DNA from: Pelagibacterium montanilacus
GTDB lineage: Bacteria; Pseudomonadota; Alphaproteobacteria; Rhizobiales; Devosiaceae
DNA length: 64,000 nucleotides
Assembly (NCBI RefSeq): GCF_003992665.1
Contig: NZ_RZMX01000014.1
Coordinates: 248,001 to 312,000, forward strand
Reading direction: 5' to 3'
How positions within the stretch are numbered: position 1 is the first letter of the stretch; each line of letters begins with the position of its first letter. Below the pieces are notes generated by a model, which made no database searches, had not been told where the DNA came from, and saw nothing but the letters and a program-made list of their open reading frames with translations. Positions 10,041-18,008 of the stretch are shown here, piece by piece. The position numbers and the translations under genes were made by a program.

Positions 10041-11015
10041 ATGTCCTCATTAGCCCAGACATCCGATATCGGCCTCGGCCAGCAGACCAAGTCGCTGGTG
10101 TTCTACTCGGAATTCGACGACCCCACGGAGTGGCGCGAGGCCCTTCTGGCAGAGCTGCCCGATCTCGACTTCCGCGTCTATCCCGACGTGGGTGACCCTG
10201 ACAGCGTGGCCTATGCGCTGGCCTGGCGTCCGCCCTCGGGCTTTTTTGAGCCGTTCCGCAATATCGAGCTGGTGGTCAATCTCGGGGCAGGGGTGGACTC
10301 GCTGACCGGCCGGGACGATTTGCCGGATGTGCCGATCTGCCGGCTGTCCGATCCCGGCATGGTCGCGCTGATGCGGAGCTACGTGCTGTTCTCGGTCATC
10401 CGATATGCGCGCGACATGGACGATTTCGAGGCGGCGCAGCGCCGTCGCGAGTGGCATTACATCCACCCCACGCCGCTCGACAAGGTCCGGGTCGGGGTCC
10501 TGGGCCTGGGCGCGCTGGGCTCGGCTGCGGCGCAGGGGCTTGCCGATACCGGGTTCGATGTCCGGGGGTGGGACATGAGCCCCAAGGAGCTGCCTGGCGT
10601 CACGGTCGAAACCGATCCGGCCAAGTGGGGAGCGTTTCTGGGCGACCTCGACATTCTGGTCAACATGATGCCGCTCACCGCCGGCACGCGCGGGATGATC
10701 GATGCGAGCGTCTTTGATGCGCTCTCGCCCGGGACCAAGTTCGTCAATGCTTCGCGCGGCGAAGTTGTCGACGAGGACGCGCTGCTGGCGGCGCTGCAAT
10801 CGGGGCAGGTCGGGGCGGCGACGCTCGACGTGTTCTGCACTGAGCCCCTGCCGTCCGAACATCCGTTCTGGGCGATGGAGAATGTCTACATCACCCCGCA
10901 CCTGGCCAGCATCACCGTGCCGGAATCGGCGGCGCGGGACGTCGCCGAGAGCATCCGCCGGATCAGCGCCGGGCAGTCCCCGCTCCATCAGGTCAATCCC
11001 AAGGCCGGGTTCTAA
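10041..11015 (+). CDS. D-2-hydroxyacid dehydrogenase, glyoxylate/hydroxypyruvate reductase A type
   Basis: 324 residues from the ATG at 10041; a GTG at 10032 is an alternative start. NAD(P)-dependent reduction of a 2-oxoacid. The Rossmann motif is VGVLGLGALGSAA (G155-x-G157-x2-G160). The catalytic triad of the family is present: R239 in NASRGEVVDE, E268 in FCTEPLP and H287 in ITPHLAS. The short N-terminal domain and the LGAGVDSL motif fit the GhrA branch. It is separate from the TRAP operon and convergent with the hydroxylase genes. It could reduce a 2-oxoacid made by the nearby lyases or decarboxylase; the substrate is not determined. Confidence 0.87.
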   Translation: MSSLAQTSDIGLGQQTKSLVFYSEFDDPTEWREALLAELPDLDFRVYPDVGDPDSVAYALAWRPPSGFFEPFRNIELVVNLGAGVDSLTGRDDLPDVPICRLSDPGMVALMRSYVLFSVIRYARDMDDFEAAQRRREWHYIHPTPLDKVRVGVLGLGALGSAAAQGLADTGFDVRGWDMSPKELPGVTVETDPAKWGAFLGDLDILVNMMPLTAGTRGMIDASVFDALSPGTKFVNASRGEVVDEDALLAALQSGQVGAATLDVFCTEPLPSEHPFWAMENVYITPHLASITVPESAARDVAESIRRISAGQSPLHQVNPKAGF

Positions 11016-11036
11016 GCTGAATCGACCGCGGCAACC

Positions 11037-11068
11037 GGGGGCTGCCCTTGCGGCAAGCCCCCTTCTTT
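11037..11068 (+). terminator. Terminator of the hydroxyacid dehydrogenase gene
   Basis: GGGGGCTGCC (11037-11046) pairs with GGCAAGCCCCC (11052-11062), one bulged base, followed by TTCTTT. It lies between convergent genes and may serve both strands. Confidence 0.7.
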
Positions 11069-11085
11069 GCGCGCTCAGGCGATCG

Positions 11086-13428
11086 TTAGGCTTCGCCCCG
11101 CAGATGCGCCGAGAGGTGCCAGATGGCACTGGCCTTGAGCGGGGTTTCGCTCACCTCCACATCGAGAGCGTTGGAGACGGCATTGGCGATGGCCGCCGCC
11201 GGCCCGATGGCACCGCCTTCGCCCAGGCCCTTGGCGCCGAGCGGCGTGAGGGGGGTCGGGGTCTCGATGTGGTGCACCTCGATATCGGGGATTTCGGGCG
11301 CCTGCGGCATGAGGTAATCGGCAAAGCTCGTGGTCAGCGGCTGGCATTCGGCGTCGTAGACGAAGTGTTCGAAGAGCGCCGAGCCGATACCCTGTACCAC
11401 GCCCCCGCGCACCTGTCCGTCAACGACAAGCGGGTTGAGGATGGTGCCGCAGTCTTCGACCACCACGAAGCGCTTGAGCTTCATCTTGCCGGTCGGCACG
11501 TCGATCTCGACCACCGCCGCGTGGACGGCGTTGGCATAGGTGCCGTCCCTGGGACCATCGAGGCTGAATTCGGCTTCAAGGCCGGGGATCATGCCTTCGG
11601 GCAGGTTCTCGACATTACGCAGCGCATGGCGCGCCAGCGTCCTGATCTCGACGAACCGGTCAGGATTGTCCGTCACATAGGCGCGACCGCCATAGAGCGT
11701 GATCGCGTCCTTGTCCGCCTGCATTTCGTGGGCGGCGAGGACCTTGAGCTTTTCGGCGATCTGCATCGACGCCATGTGGACGGCACCGCCGCCCAGAGGG
11801 CCGCCGCGGCTGCCCCACGTGCCCATGGAATAGGGTGAGGTGAGGGTGTCGCCGTGGCGCACGAAGATGGTCTCGGGCAGGACGCCCAGCGCATCGGCGG
11901 CGACCTGGGCCATCGTGGTCTCCAGCCCCTGGCCGTGGCTTTGCAGGCCCAGCCCGATCACCACCGTTCCATCGGGTTGCATCTCCACCCGGGCTGAAAT
12001 GTAGCCGGTCTCGATGGGCACGCGACGGCGGGTGAAGTCAGGGGTTCCGTGGGCGGTCTGCTCAACGAAGCAGGCGATGCCGACGCCGGTTCTGGTCGTT
12101 GCCGAGCTTTTGGACGCTTCTGCCGCCGCGATATCGTCGGCCAGAACGTCCCGGATCTTTTCGAGCGATTCCGCGTACGAGCCCGGGTCGTAGGTGAAGC
12201 CGAGGACGTTCTTGTAGGGGAACTCGCGAATGACGTTCCTGAGCCGGAAGGCGATGGGGTCCATGCCTATTTCCCGGGCGATGTCGTCCATCAGCCGCTC
12301 CTGGGAAAAGACCGCCGATGGCCGCGCAACGCCGCGATAGGTGCCAATCGGACATTTGTTGGTTGCAAAGCCCCGGAACGTGGCTTCATAGGCCTGGAAG
12401 TCGTAAGGGCCGGGCATCACCTTGGCCGCCATGCCGGGATCGCCGGCAGCCGTGAAGGGGAAGGTCGAATAGGCGCCGACATCGACGCTGATATCGGCCC
12501 AGAGGCCGAGCAGCCTGCCGTCGTCCGAGACGTACGCCTCCAGCGTATGTTCGTGATCGCGGGCGTGAAGGCTGGCGACGAGATGCTCGCGCCGGTCCTC
12601 GATCCACTTGACCGGGCGACCGGTCTTGATCGCCAGCCACGCGACGAGAACCTCTTCACCGAACACCTGGCCCTTGATGCCGAAGCCGCCGCCGACATCG
12701 GGTGCGATGACGCGGATGCGCGCCTCGGGAAGGTCGAGCTCCTCGGCGATATAGGTGCGGACCAGATGCGGCATCTGGGTGGAGGACCAGACGGTCAGCA
12801 TGCGATCGCCGGGGGTATAGTGCGCGACCACCCCGCGGCACTCCATCGGCACCCCGGCCTGACGCTGGTTGCGGTATGTGCGCCGGATGACGTGCGCGGC
12901 CTGGGCCCGCGCGGCCTCGAGATCGCCGCCCTTCATCTGGCGCTCGACGAACATGCTGTTCTTCCAGCCTTCGAAGATGGGCGGGATGGACGCGTCGCGC
13001 GCCTGATCCATGGTGCCAACGACGGGCAGGGGATCGTAATCAACGAACACCAGCTCGGCAGCGTCTTCGGCCCGATAAGGATCCTCGGCGAGAACGGCTG
13101 CGACCGGTTCGCCGACGAAGCGGACCACGTCGCGGGCAAGCAGGGGCTGCTCCGAGTACTGCATTTCCGGGTAGTCCTGATGCGCCTTCATCGAGAGATT
13201 CCCGATGTCCTCGCCGGTAAAGACCCAGGTGGGATAGCCGATGTCCTCGAGCCCGAAGGTGTCGATCTCGAGTATGCGCCCATGGGCGACCTGCGCGCGC
13301 ACGAAGCTCAAGTGAAGCGTGTTGGGCAGGCGGATATCGTCGATGTAGCGCGCCGCTCCCGAGAGGAGGCGGGTGTCCTCGAAGCGCTGGACGCGGGCGC
13401 CGATCTGGCGGGGGTTCTCAGCCTTCAT
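11086..13428 (-). CDS. Molybdenum hydroxylase large subunit (xanthine dehydrogenase/CoxL family)
   Basis: 780 residues; the molybdopterin-binding catalytic subunit. It opens with IGARVQRFEDTRLLSGAARYIDDI and has PDVGGGFGIKGQVFGEE in the centre. The end has GAKGLGEGGAIGPAAAIANA, whose glutamate is the catalytic base of the family. The active-site loop is T363-Y-R-G366 (PIGTYRGVARP), not the AYRCSF loop of true carbon monoxide dehydrogenase, so it probably hydroxylates an organic substrate, often an N-heterocycle or aldehyde. The ATG at 13428 lies 1 bp after the small-subunit stop with GGAGG upstream. Third gene of a coxMSL-type operon. Maturation probably needs the XdhC and MocA-like proteins at 3.5-5.2 kb. 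Confidence 0.92.
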   Translation of the reverse strand: MKAENPRQIGARVQRFEDTRLLSGAARYIDDIRLPNTLHLSFVRAQVAHGRILEIDTFGLEDIGYPTWVFTGEDIGNLSMKAHQDYPEMQYSEQPLLARDVVRFVGEPVAAVLAEDPYRAEDAAELVFVDYDPLPVVGTMDQARDASIPPIFEGWKNSMFVERQMKGGDLEAARAQAAHVIRRTYRNQRQAGVPMECRGVVAHYTPGDRMLTVWSSTQMPHLVRTYIAEELDLPEARIRVIAPDVGGGFGIKGQVFGEEVLVAWLAIKTGRPVKWIEDRREHLVASLHARDHEHTLEAYVSDDGRLLGLWADISVDVGAYSTFPFTAAGDPGMAAKVMPGPYDFQAYEATFRGFATNKCPIGTYRGVARPSAVFSQERLMDDIAREIGMDPIAFRLRNVIREFPYKNVLGFTYDPGSYAESLEKIRDVLADDIAAAEASKSSATTRTGVGIACFVEQTAHGTPDFTRRRVPIETGYISARVEMQPDGTVVIGLGLQSHGQGLETTMAQVAADALGVLPETIFVRHGDTLTSPYSMGTWGSRGGPLGGGAVHMASMQIAEKLKVLAAHEMQADKDAITLYGGRAYVTDNPDRFVEIRTLARHALRNVENLPEGMIPGLEAEFSLDGPRDGTYANAVHAAVVEIDVPTGKMKLKRFVVVEDCGTILNPLVVDGQVRGGVVQGIGSALFEHFVYDAECQPLTTSFADYLMPQAPEIPDIEVHHIETPTPLTPLGAKGLGEGGAIGPAAAIANAVSNALDVEVSETPLKASAIWHLSAHLRGEA

Positions 13429-13429
13429 C

Positions 13430-13924
13430 TCACTGTCCTCCGCCGATCTGGTCACCGATGGCCTTGCGGACCGCCGCGACGATGCCGTGATAGCCCGTGC
13501 AGCGGCAGATATTGCCGCTCATGGCTTCGCGGATATCTTCGTCGCTGGGCAGGGTGCCCCGGGCGACGTTCTCCTCGACATAAGGGACGAGAGTCATCAG
13601 AAAGCCCGGCGTGCAGTAGCCGCACTGCAGACCGTGTTCGCTCTTGAACGCCAGCTGGAGAACATGGGTGGCATCGAACCCGCCCAGGCTCTCGACGGTC
13701 TTTATGTCCCTGCCGTCGCACTGGACCGCGAAGGTCAGGCATGAAAGGCGCGGTGTCCCATCGATATGGACGGTGCAGCATCCGCAGGCGCCGTGGGCGC
13801 AGCCGATGTGCACGCCGGCGATATCGAACTCCTGGCGGATCACGTCGGCCAGCAGCCGCCGCGGCTCGACGTCGAGGGTACGGGTCTGCCCGTTCACTGT
13901 GAGGGTGGTTTCAGTCATGGTCAT
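13430..13924 (-). CDS. Molybdenum hydroxylase small subunit, two [2Fe-2S] clusters (CoxS family)
   Basis: 164 residues. The plant-ferredoxin-type cluster uses C42, C47, C50 and C62 (HIGCAHGACGCC, LSCLTF). The second cluster uses C101, C104, C140 and C142 (LQCGYCTPGF, NICRCTGYHG). All eight ligands are present, so it should pass electrons from the molybdenum site to the FAD subunit. The ATG at 13924 overlaps the stop of the FAD-subunit gene by 4 bp (ATGA); a second ATG two codons later is possible. The length is normal for the family. Confidence 0.95.
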   Translation of the reverse strand: MTMTETTLTVNGQTRTLDVEPRRLLADVIRQEFDIAGVHIGCAHGACGCCTVHIDGTPRLSCLTFAVQCDGRDIKTVESLGGFDATHVLQLAFKSEHGLQCGYCTPGFLMTLVPYVEENVARGTLPSDEDIREAMSGNICRCTGYHGIVAAVRKAIGDQIGGGQ

Positions 13925-14784
13925 GCACTGGCTTTTCCTGCGGCGTGCGCGATGCAGCGCCGGGTCAACTCCTTGATCAGGCCTTTGCGATATGCCGCCG
14001 AGGCGGCGTGATCGCCCACCGGATCGATGGCGGCCGAAAAAATACGTCCCGCTTCCTGGGCGCCCGGATCGGCGAGCGTCCGGCCGACAAGGAAGGCCTC
14101 GACGTCTGCCGAGCGGACCGGGACAAGCCTTGCGCCCGAACACACTATCCGGGCGCTGGTGATGGTGTTTCCGTCATGGCCCAGAACCACACCGATGCCG
14201 GCGATCGCGAAATCCCCAACGCGTTCTCCGAGCTCCATGAAGGCGCCGCTCGTGGGGCCCGAAGGCAGCGGGAACTCGACGGCTGTGACCATCTCGCCCG
14301 GCTCGAGCGCGGTGACATAGGCATTGAGGAAGAATTCGGTGGCGGGGATGCGGCGTTCGCCCGATGCCGATGCGGCGACGATCAGCGCATCGTGCAGCAC
14401 GCAGACGGACGGCAGTTCGGCCGTCGGGTCGGCATGGGAGACGCTTCCGCCCATTGTCCCATGTCGGCGAATGGTCGGATGGCCGATCCAGTGCACCGCT
14501 TCGAGGAAGGCCGGAAAGTGCTCGGCAATCAGAGGGTCGGTGAAATAGCGCTCATGGCGCACCAGCGCCCCGATATGAAGAGCATCGCCGCGGATCTCGA
14601 TGGCATCGAGCGGGAGCGCGTTGATGTCGACGAGATGGCGGGGGCGTGCAAGCCGCAGGTTCATCATGGGCACGAGGCTCTGGCCGCCGGCCAGCGGGCG
14701 CCCGTCATCCCCGAACTCAGCGAGCAGCGCCAGCGCTTGGTCGAGCGTGGACGCCTTGTGATAATCGAAAGCGGAAGGCCGCAT
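13921..14784 (-). CDS. Molybdenum hydroxylase FAD-binding subunit (CoxM family)
   Basis: 287 residues. The FAD-binding PCMH fold is marked by LAGGQSLVPMMNLRLARPRHLVDIN near residue 40 and by RRHGTMGGSVSHADPTAELPSV near residue 110. It receives electrons from the [2Fe-2S] subunit. It is the first gene of the operon, order FAD subunit, iron-sulfur subunit, molybdenum subunit, as in coxMSL. The ATG at 14784 is chosen because GAGGGAG lies six bases upstream; a TTG at 14799 would place that ribosome site inside the gene. The operon diverges from the second TRAP operon, and the 256-bp gap carries operator-like palindromes. Confidence 0.93.
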   Translation of the reverse strand: MRPSAFDYHKASTLDQALALLAEFGDDGRPLAGGQSLVPMMNLRLARPRHLVDINALPLDAIEIRGDALHIGALVRHERYFTDPLIAEHFPAFLEAVHWIGHPTIRRHGTMGGSVSHADPTAELPSVCVLHDALIVAASASGERRIPATEFFLNAYVTALEPGEMVTAVEFPLPSGPTSGAFMELGERVGDFAIAGIGVVLGHDGNTITSARIVCSGARLVPVRSADVEAFLVGRTLADPGAQEAGRIFSAAIDPVGDHAASAAYRKGLIKELTRRCIAHAAGKASA

Positions 14785-15040
14785 CCGGTTCTCCCTCAAG
14801 ATACTGCGCTTAAGGCGCGCCCGCAGACGCGCGTCTGATCCTCACGCAGCGCCTTGCGCGCATGCGTTCCCTTGGGCTGAACCGTAAGTCAGGCCCTCAT
14901 TGTATGCAATAGAAAAAACTTTGTAGACAAATTCTGGAAACGCGTATTATCGTTCGACTGCTTCCTGATGCGAACTACGGGCGCAAGGAAGGCCACGCCT
15001 GTCGGTACGGGCGCGATCGGAACCACGTAGGAGGGAATTC
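14785..15040. promoter_or_regulatory. Divergent control region with paired operator-like palindromes
   Basis: 256 bp between the hydroxylase operon and the second TRAP operon. ATTGTATGCAAT (14899-14910) and TTTGTAGACAAA (14920-14931) are similar near-palindromes whose centres are 21 bp, two helical turns, apart. Both resemble the NTTGTANNCAAN type bound by many FCD-type GntR regulators (from memory). A perfect relative, TTGTATACAA, lies at 22344. The GntR protein at the left edge is the obvious candidate ligand. GGAGGGAATTC before 15041 is the ribosome site of the binding-protein gene. Confidence 0.55.
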
Positions 15041-16048
15041 ATGACATTCATATCCACAAAGGGCGTACTGGTAGGCGTTCTCGCCGCAGGGATCAGCGCG
15101 ACCGCATTCTCTGCAGCTTCCGCTCAGGAAACTCTGCGCATGGTCGGCGCATGGGCGCTCGGCTTCTCGCCCACCGGCGAAATCGGCCAGAACTTCATGG
15201 ACAATGTGAACCGTCTCGGCGAGGGCGTCGTGCAGATCGAATATCTGGGTGCGGACGATGTCCTGCCTCCGTTCGATCAGCCCGAAGCTCTGGTCAACGG
15301 CGTATTTGACGTCTGGTATGGCGCCCCCAACTATTGGGCCGGCGTGGTCCCTGGCGGCGACATCACCGAGCTTTCCCCGCACCCCGTGCCCGATGGCGGA
15401 CCCGGCAGCGAGCTCTATGACTTCATCGTGGGCCTTTATGAAGCACGCGGCGTGCGTCACATCGGTCACGCAGCGGGCGACATCGGGGTCGGGGTGCACT
15501 ATTTCAGCACCAACTTCCCCGTGACCTCGATCGACGATCTCGAAGGCCGCCAGATGCGCGTGACCCCGCTTACGCGTCATATCGTTCAGGCTGCGGGCGG
15601 CGAGTCCGTCACCCTGCCGCCGTCCGAAGTCTACCTTGCGATGGACCGCGGCACCGTGGACGGCTTTTCCTGGCCGGTCGCGGACGGGTTCACCCGTTAT
15701 GGCTGGCAGGACGTCACCGACTACATGATCGACCAGCCGATGTACCGCAGCGGCGGCAGCATCGCCATGAACCTCGACAGGTGGAACGGGCTCTCCGAGG
15801 AAGCTCAGGACATCCTGCTTCAGGCCATGGCCGAGACTCAGGAATGGACCCCAGGCTGGTTCGCCCAGAACCTGGAAGAGCAGACCACCCTCATGCAGGA
15901 AGCCGGGATGGAAATCCTGACCCTCTCGGAAGAGGAAGCCGAGCGCTGGAACACCGTGGCGGTCGATTCCCTGTGGGCCTACTATGAGACCATCTTCGAC
16001 GCCGAGCAGATCGCTGAAGTCAGGGCGCTGTTCGACGCCGCCGAGTAA
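15041..16048 (+). CDS. TRAP transporter solute-binding protein, second system
   Basis: 335 residues with a signal peptide: basic start, VLVGVLAAGISATAFSAASA and probable cleavage before QETLRM. The TRAP ligand-binding arginine is expected in LEGRQMRVTPLTRHI, and the later motif reads AMDRGTVDGFSWPV. The pocket motifs differ clearly from those of the first system at 6.3 kb, so a different carboxylate is likely. GGAGGGAATTC precedes the ATG. It is the first gene of an operon continuing through dctQM, the M20 hydrolase and the coxG-like gene. Confidence 0.92.
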   Translation: MTFISTKGVLVGVLAAGISATAFSAASAQETLRMVGAWALGFSPTGEIGQNFMDNVNRLGEGVVQIEYLGADDVLPPFDQPEALVNGVFDVWYGAPNYWAGVVPGGDITELSPHPVPDGGPGSELYDFIVGLYEARGVRHIGHAAGDIGVGVHYFSTNFPVTSIDDLEGRQMRVTPLTRHIVQAAGGESVTLPPSEVYLAMDRGTVDGFSWPVADGFTRYGWQDVTDYMIDQPMYRSGGSIAMNLDRWNGLSEEAQDILLQAMAETQEWTPGWFAQNLEEQTTLMQEAGMEILTLSEEEAERWNTVAVDSLWAYYETIFDAEQIAEVRALFDAAE

Positions 16049-16125
16049 CGGCAGATCATGATATGTGCCGGGCGCTGGCTTCAAGGTCCGCGCTCGGCAC
16101 GTCTTTTTCCCGGAGGAGAAGCGGA

Positions 16126-16635
16126 ATGAAGGCGCTGGGCCGTGCTTTCGATACCATACTCAACGTTCTGGCCGTCATCGCCGGCGTGATCCTCGTGTCC
16201 ATGATGCTGATGACCGTGACCAAGGTCGGCATGCGCGTGGTGATGAACCACGGCATTCGCGGCGTCGACCAGATCAGCGGCACGATGATGGTCTACATGA
16301 CGTTCCTGGGCGCGGCATGGGTCCTGCGCAAGGAAGCGCATGTGACCGTCGATCTGATTGTTGCGGTCGTGCCCGACAAGGTGCGGCGTATCATGCACGT
16401 CACGTCGTCCCTGATCGGAGCCGCCGCGTGTTTTGCAGTGACCTGGTTCGGCACCAACGCCGTTCTGCTGTCGCTGAGCCGTCAGGTCGTTGTCGCCGCC
16501 GAACTCGAGATTCCGCGCGCGATCAATCTCGTGGTCATTCCGCTGGGCTGTCTGCTTTTGGGCATCGAGTTCCTGCGCCGGGCCATCCGTTTCTATCGCG
16601 GTGACGTTCCCGCGACCAAGCCTTCGGAGATCTGA
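16126..16635 (+). CDS. TRAP transporter small membrane subunit, second system
   Basis: 169 residues with four predicted membrane helices, beginning ILNVLAVIAGVILVSMMLM and ending INLVVIPLGCLLLGIEFL. MTVTKVGMRVVMNHGIRGVDQI is the DctQ-type signature region, followed by AAWVLRKEAHVTVDLI, common in this family. The ATG at 16126 has GGAGGAG upstream; an in-frame extension to 16063 does not. It ends one base before the dctM start. Confidence 0.91.
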   Translation: MKALGRAFDTILNVLAVIAGVILVSMMLMTVTKVGMRVVMNHGIRGVDQISGTMMVYMTFLGAAWVLRKEAHVTVDLIVAVVPDKVRRIMHVTSSLIGAAACFAVTWFGTNAVLLSLSRQVVVAAELEIPRAINLVVIPLGCLLLGIEFLRRAIRFYRGDVPATKPSEI

Positions 16636-16636
16636 C

Positions 16637-17947
16637 ATGGCCTGGTGGCAATTCCTTATCTTCTTTTTTGCCGGTCTCACATTCCTGATGTTCATGGGCG
16701 TGCCGGTAGCCATCGCGTTCCTCGTGGTCAACATGGTCGGCGTGTTCATGCTGTGGGGCGGCTTCAATGGCTTCAACCAGCTGATCCTGAGCATCGACAG
16801 CTCGATCTCGACCTTCTACCTCGTGCCGATCCCCATGTTCATCCTCATGGGCACGCTGATGTTTTATTCGGGCATAGCGCCGCGGATGATCAAGGTGATC
16901 GACCAGTGGCTCGGCTTCATTTCCGGCCGTCTCGCCGTCCTGACCGTGGGCGCCGGCGCTGCGCTCGCGACCCTTACCGGTGTCGCCATGGGCAGTGTGG
17001 CCATGCTCGGTTCGACCCTGACCCCGGAGATGGAAAAGCACGGCTATTCGCGCTCGCTCTCGATCGGACCGGTGCTCGGCAGTGGTGCGCTCGCCATCCT
17101 CATCCCGCCCAGCACGCTGGCAATCGTTCTGGCCAGCGTCGGCGGGTTCTCGGTGGCCAAGACCCTCGTTGCCATTGTCGCGCCGGGCATCCTGCTGGCG
17201 ATCATGTATGTGCTCTACATCCTGATCCGCGTTAAGCTGCGGCCACACGAGGCGCCGGCCTATCACGTGCCCCATGTTCCGCTGGGCGCCAAGGTCAAGG
17301 ACACGGTGCTCTATCTGCTGCCGCCACTTTCGATCGTGGTGCTGGTCATCGCGTTCATCTTTTTCGGCTGGGCGACGCCCACCGAATCCGCGGCGATCGG
17401 AACGTTCCTGACGTTCCTGCTCATGGTGGCCTACGGCAAGGCCAACCTAGCCAATCTCAAGACTGCGGTCGGGCAGGCCACGCAGCTTTCGGTGATGATC
17501 CTGATGATCCTGACCGGGTCCGCCGCCTTCAGCCAGCTTTTGAGCTTTTCGGGCGCCACCTCCGCGATCACCACTCTGGCGACGACGCTTCCCGTCGAGC
17601 CGGTGATCCTGATGCTGCTCATGATGCTCATCGTGATCGTGATCGGCATGTTCATCGAGCAGACCTCGATCGTTCTGGTGACGATCCCGATCTTCCTGCC
17701 GATCATCAATGCCATGGGGTGGGACCCGATCTGGTTCGCCGTCATCATGATGGTGAACCTGGAACTGGCGACGATCACGCCCCCGGCAGGGCTGTCGCTC
17801 TTTGTGATGAAGGGCGTGGCGCCGGCCGGCACCACCATGACCGACATATACTGGGCCGCGCTGCCGTTCATCATGATCAACATCCTCCTGATGGTGATCC
17901 TGATCCTGTTCCCGCCCATCGCGCTGTGGCTGCCCAGCTTCATGTAA
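16637..17947 (+). CDS. TRAP transporter large permease, second system
   Basis: 436 residues, polytopic DctM-type permease. Motifs include VPIPMFILMGTLMFYSGIAPRMI, then MGSVAMLGSTLTPEMEKHGYS, then IPPSTLAIVLASVGGFSVAKTL, and near the end ELATITPPAGLSLFVMKGVAP. The start at 16637 directly follows the dctQ stop. It works with the binding protein and small subunit encoded just upstream. A GC-rich hairpin follows within 10 bp, before the hydrolase gene. Confidence 0.94.
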   Translation: MAWWQFLIFFFAGLTFLMFMGVPVAIAFLVVNMVGVFMLWGGFNGFNQLILSIDSSISTFYLVPIPMFILMGTLMFYSGIAPRMIKVIDQWLGFISGRLAVLTVGAGAALATLTGVAMGSVAMLGSTLTPEMEKHGYSRSLSIGPVLGSGALAILIPPSTLAIVLASVGGFSVAKTLVAIVAPGILLAIMYVLYILIRVKLRPHEAPAYHVPHVPLGAKVKDTVLYLLPPLSIVVLVIAFIFFGWATPTESAAIGTFLTFLLMVAYGKANLANLKTAVGQATQLSVMILMILTGSAAFSQLLSFSGATSAITTLATTLPVEPVILMLLMMLIVIVIGMFIEQTSIVLVTIPIFLPIINAMGWDPIWFAVIMMVNLELATITPPAGLSLFVMKGVAPAGTTMTDIYWAALPFIMINILLMVILILFPPIALWLPSFM

Positions 17948-17955
17948 TCCAGAGC

Positions 17956-17972
17956 GGGCGGCCCGGCCGCCC
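17956..17972. repeat. Hairpin between the second dctM and the M20 hydrolase gene
   Basis: GGGCGGC (17956-17962) and GCCGCCC (17966-17972) are perfect 7-bp arms with a CCG loop and no T-run. It may reduce, rather than stop, transcription into the downstream genes. Confidence 0.4.
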
Positions 17973-18008
17973 TGCTCAATGCCCGAAGAAACCTCCGGAG
18001 TTATTCCC

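Noticed and set aside
11086-14784. Carbon monoxide dehydrogenase
   Set aside because: The large subunit lacks the cysteine-containing AYRCSF active-site loop.
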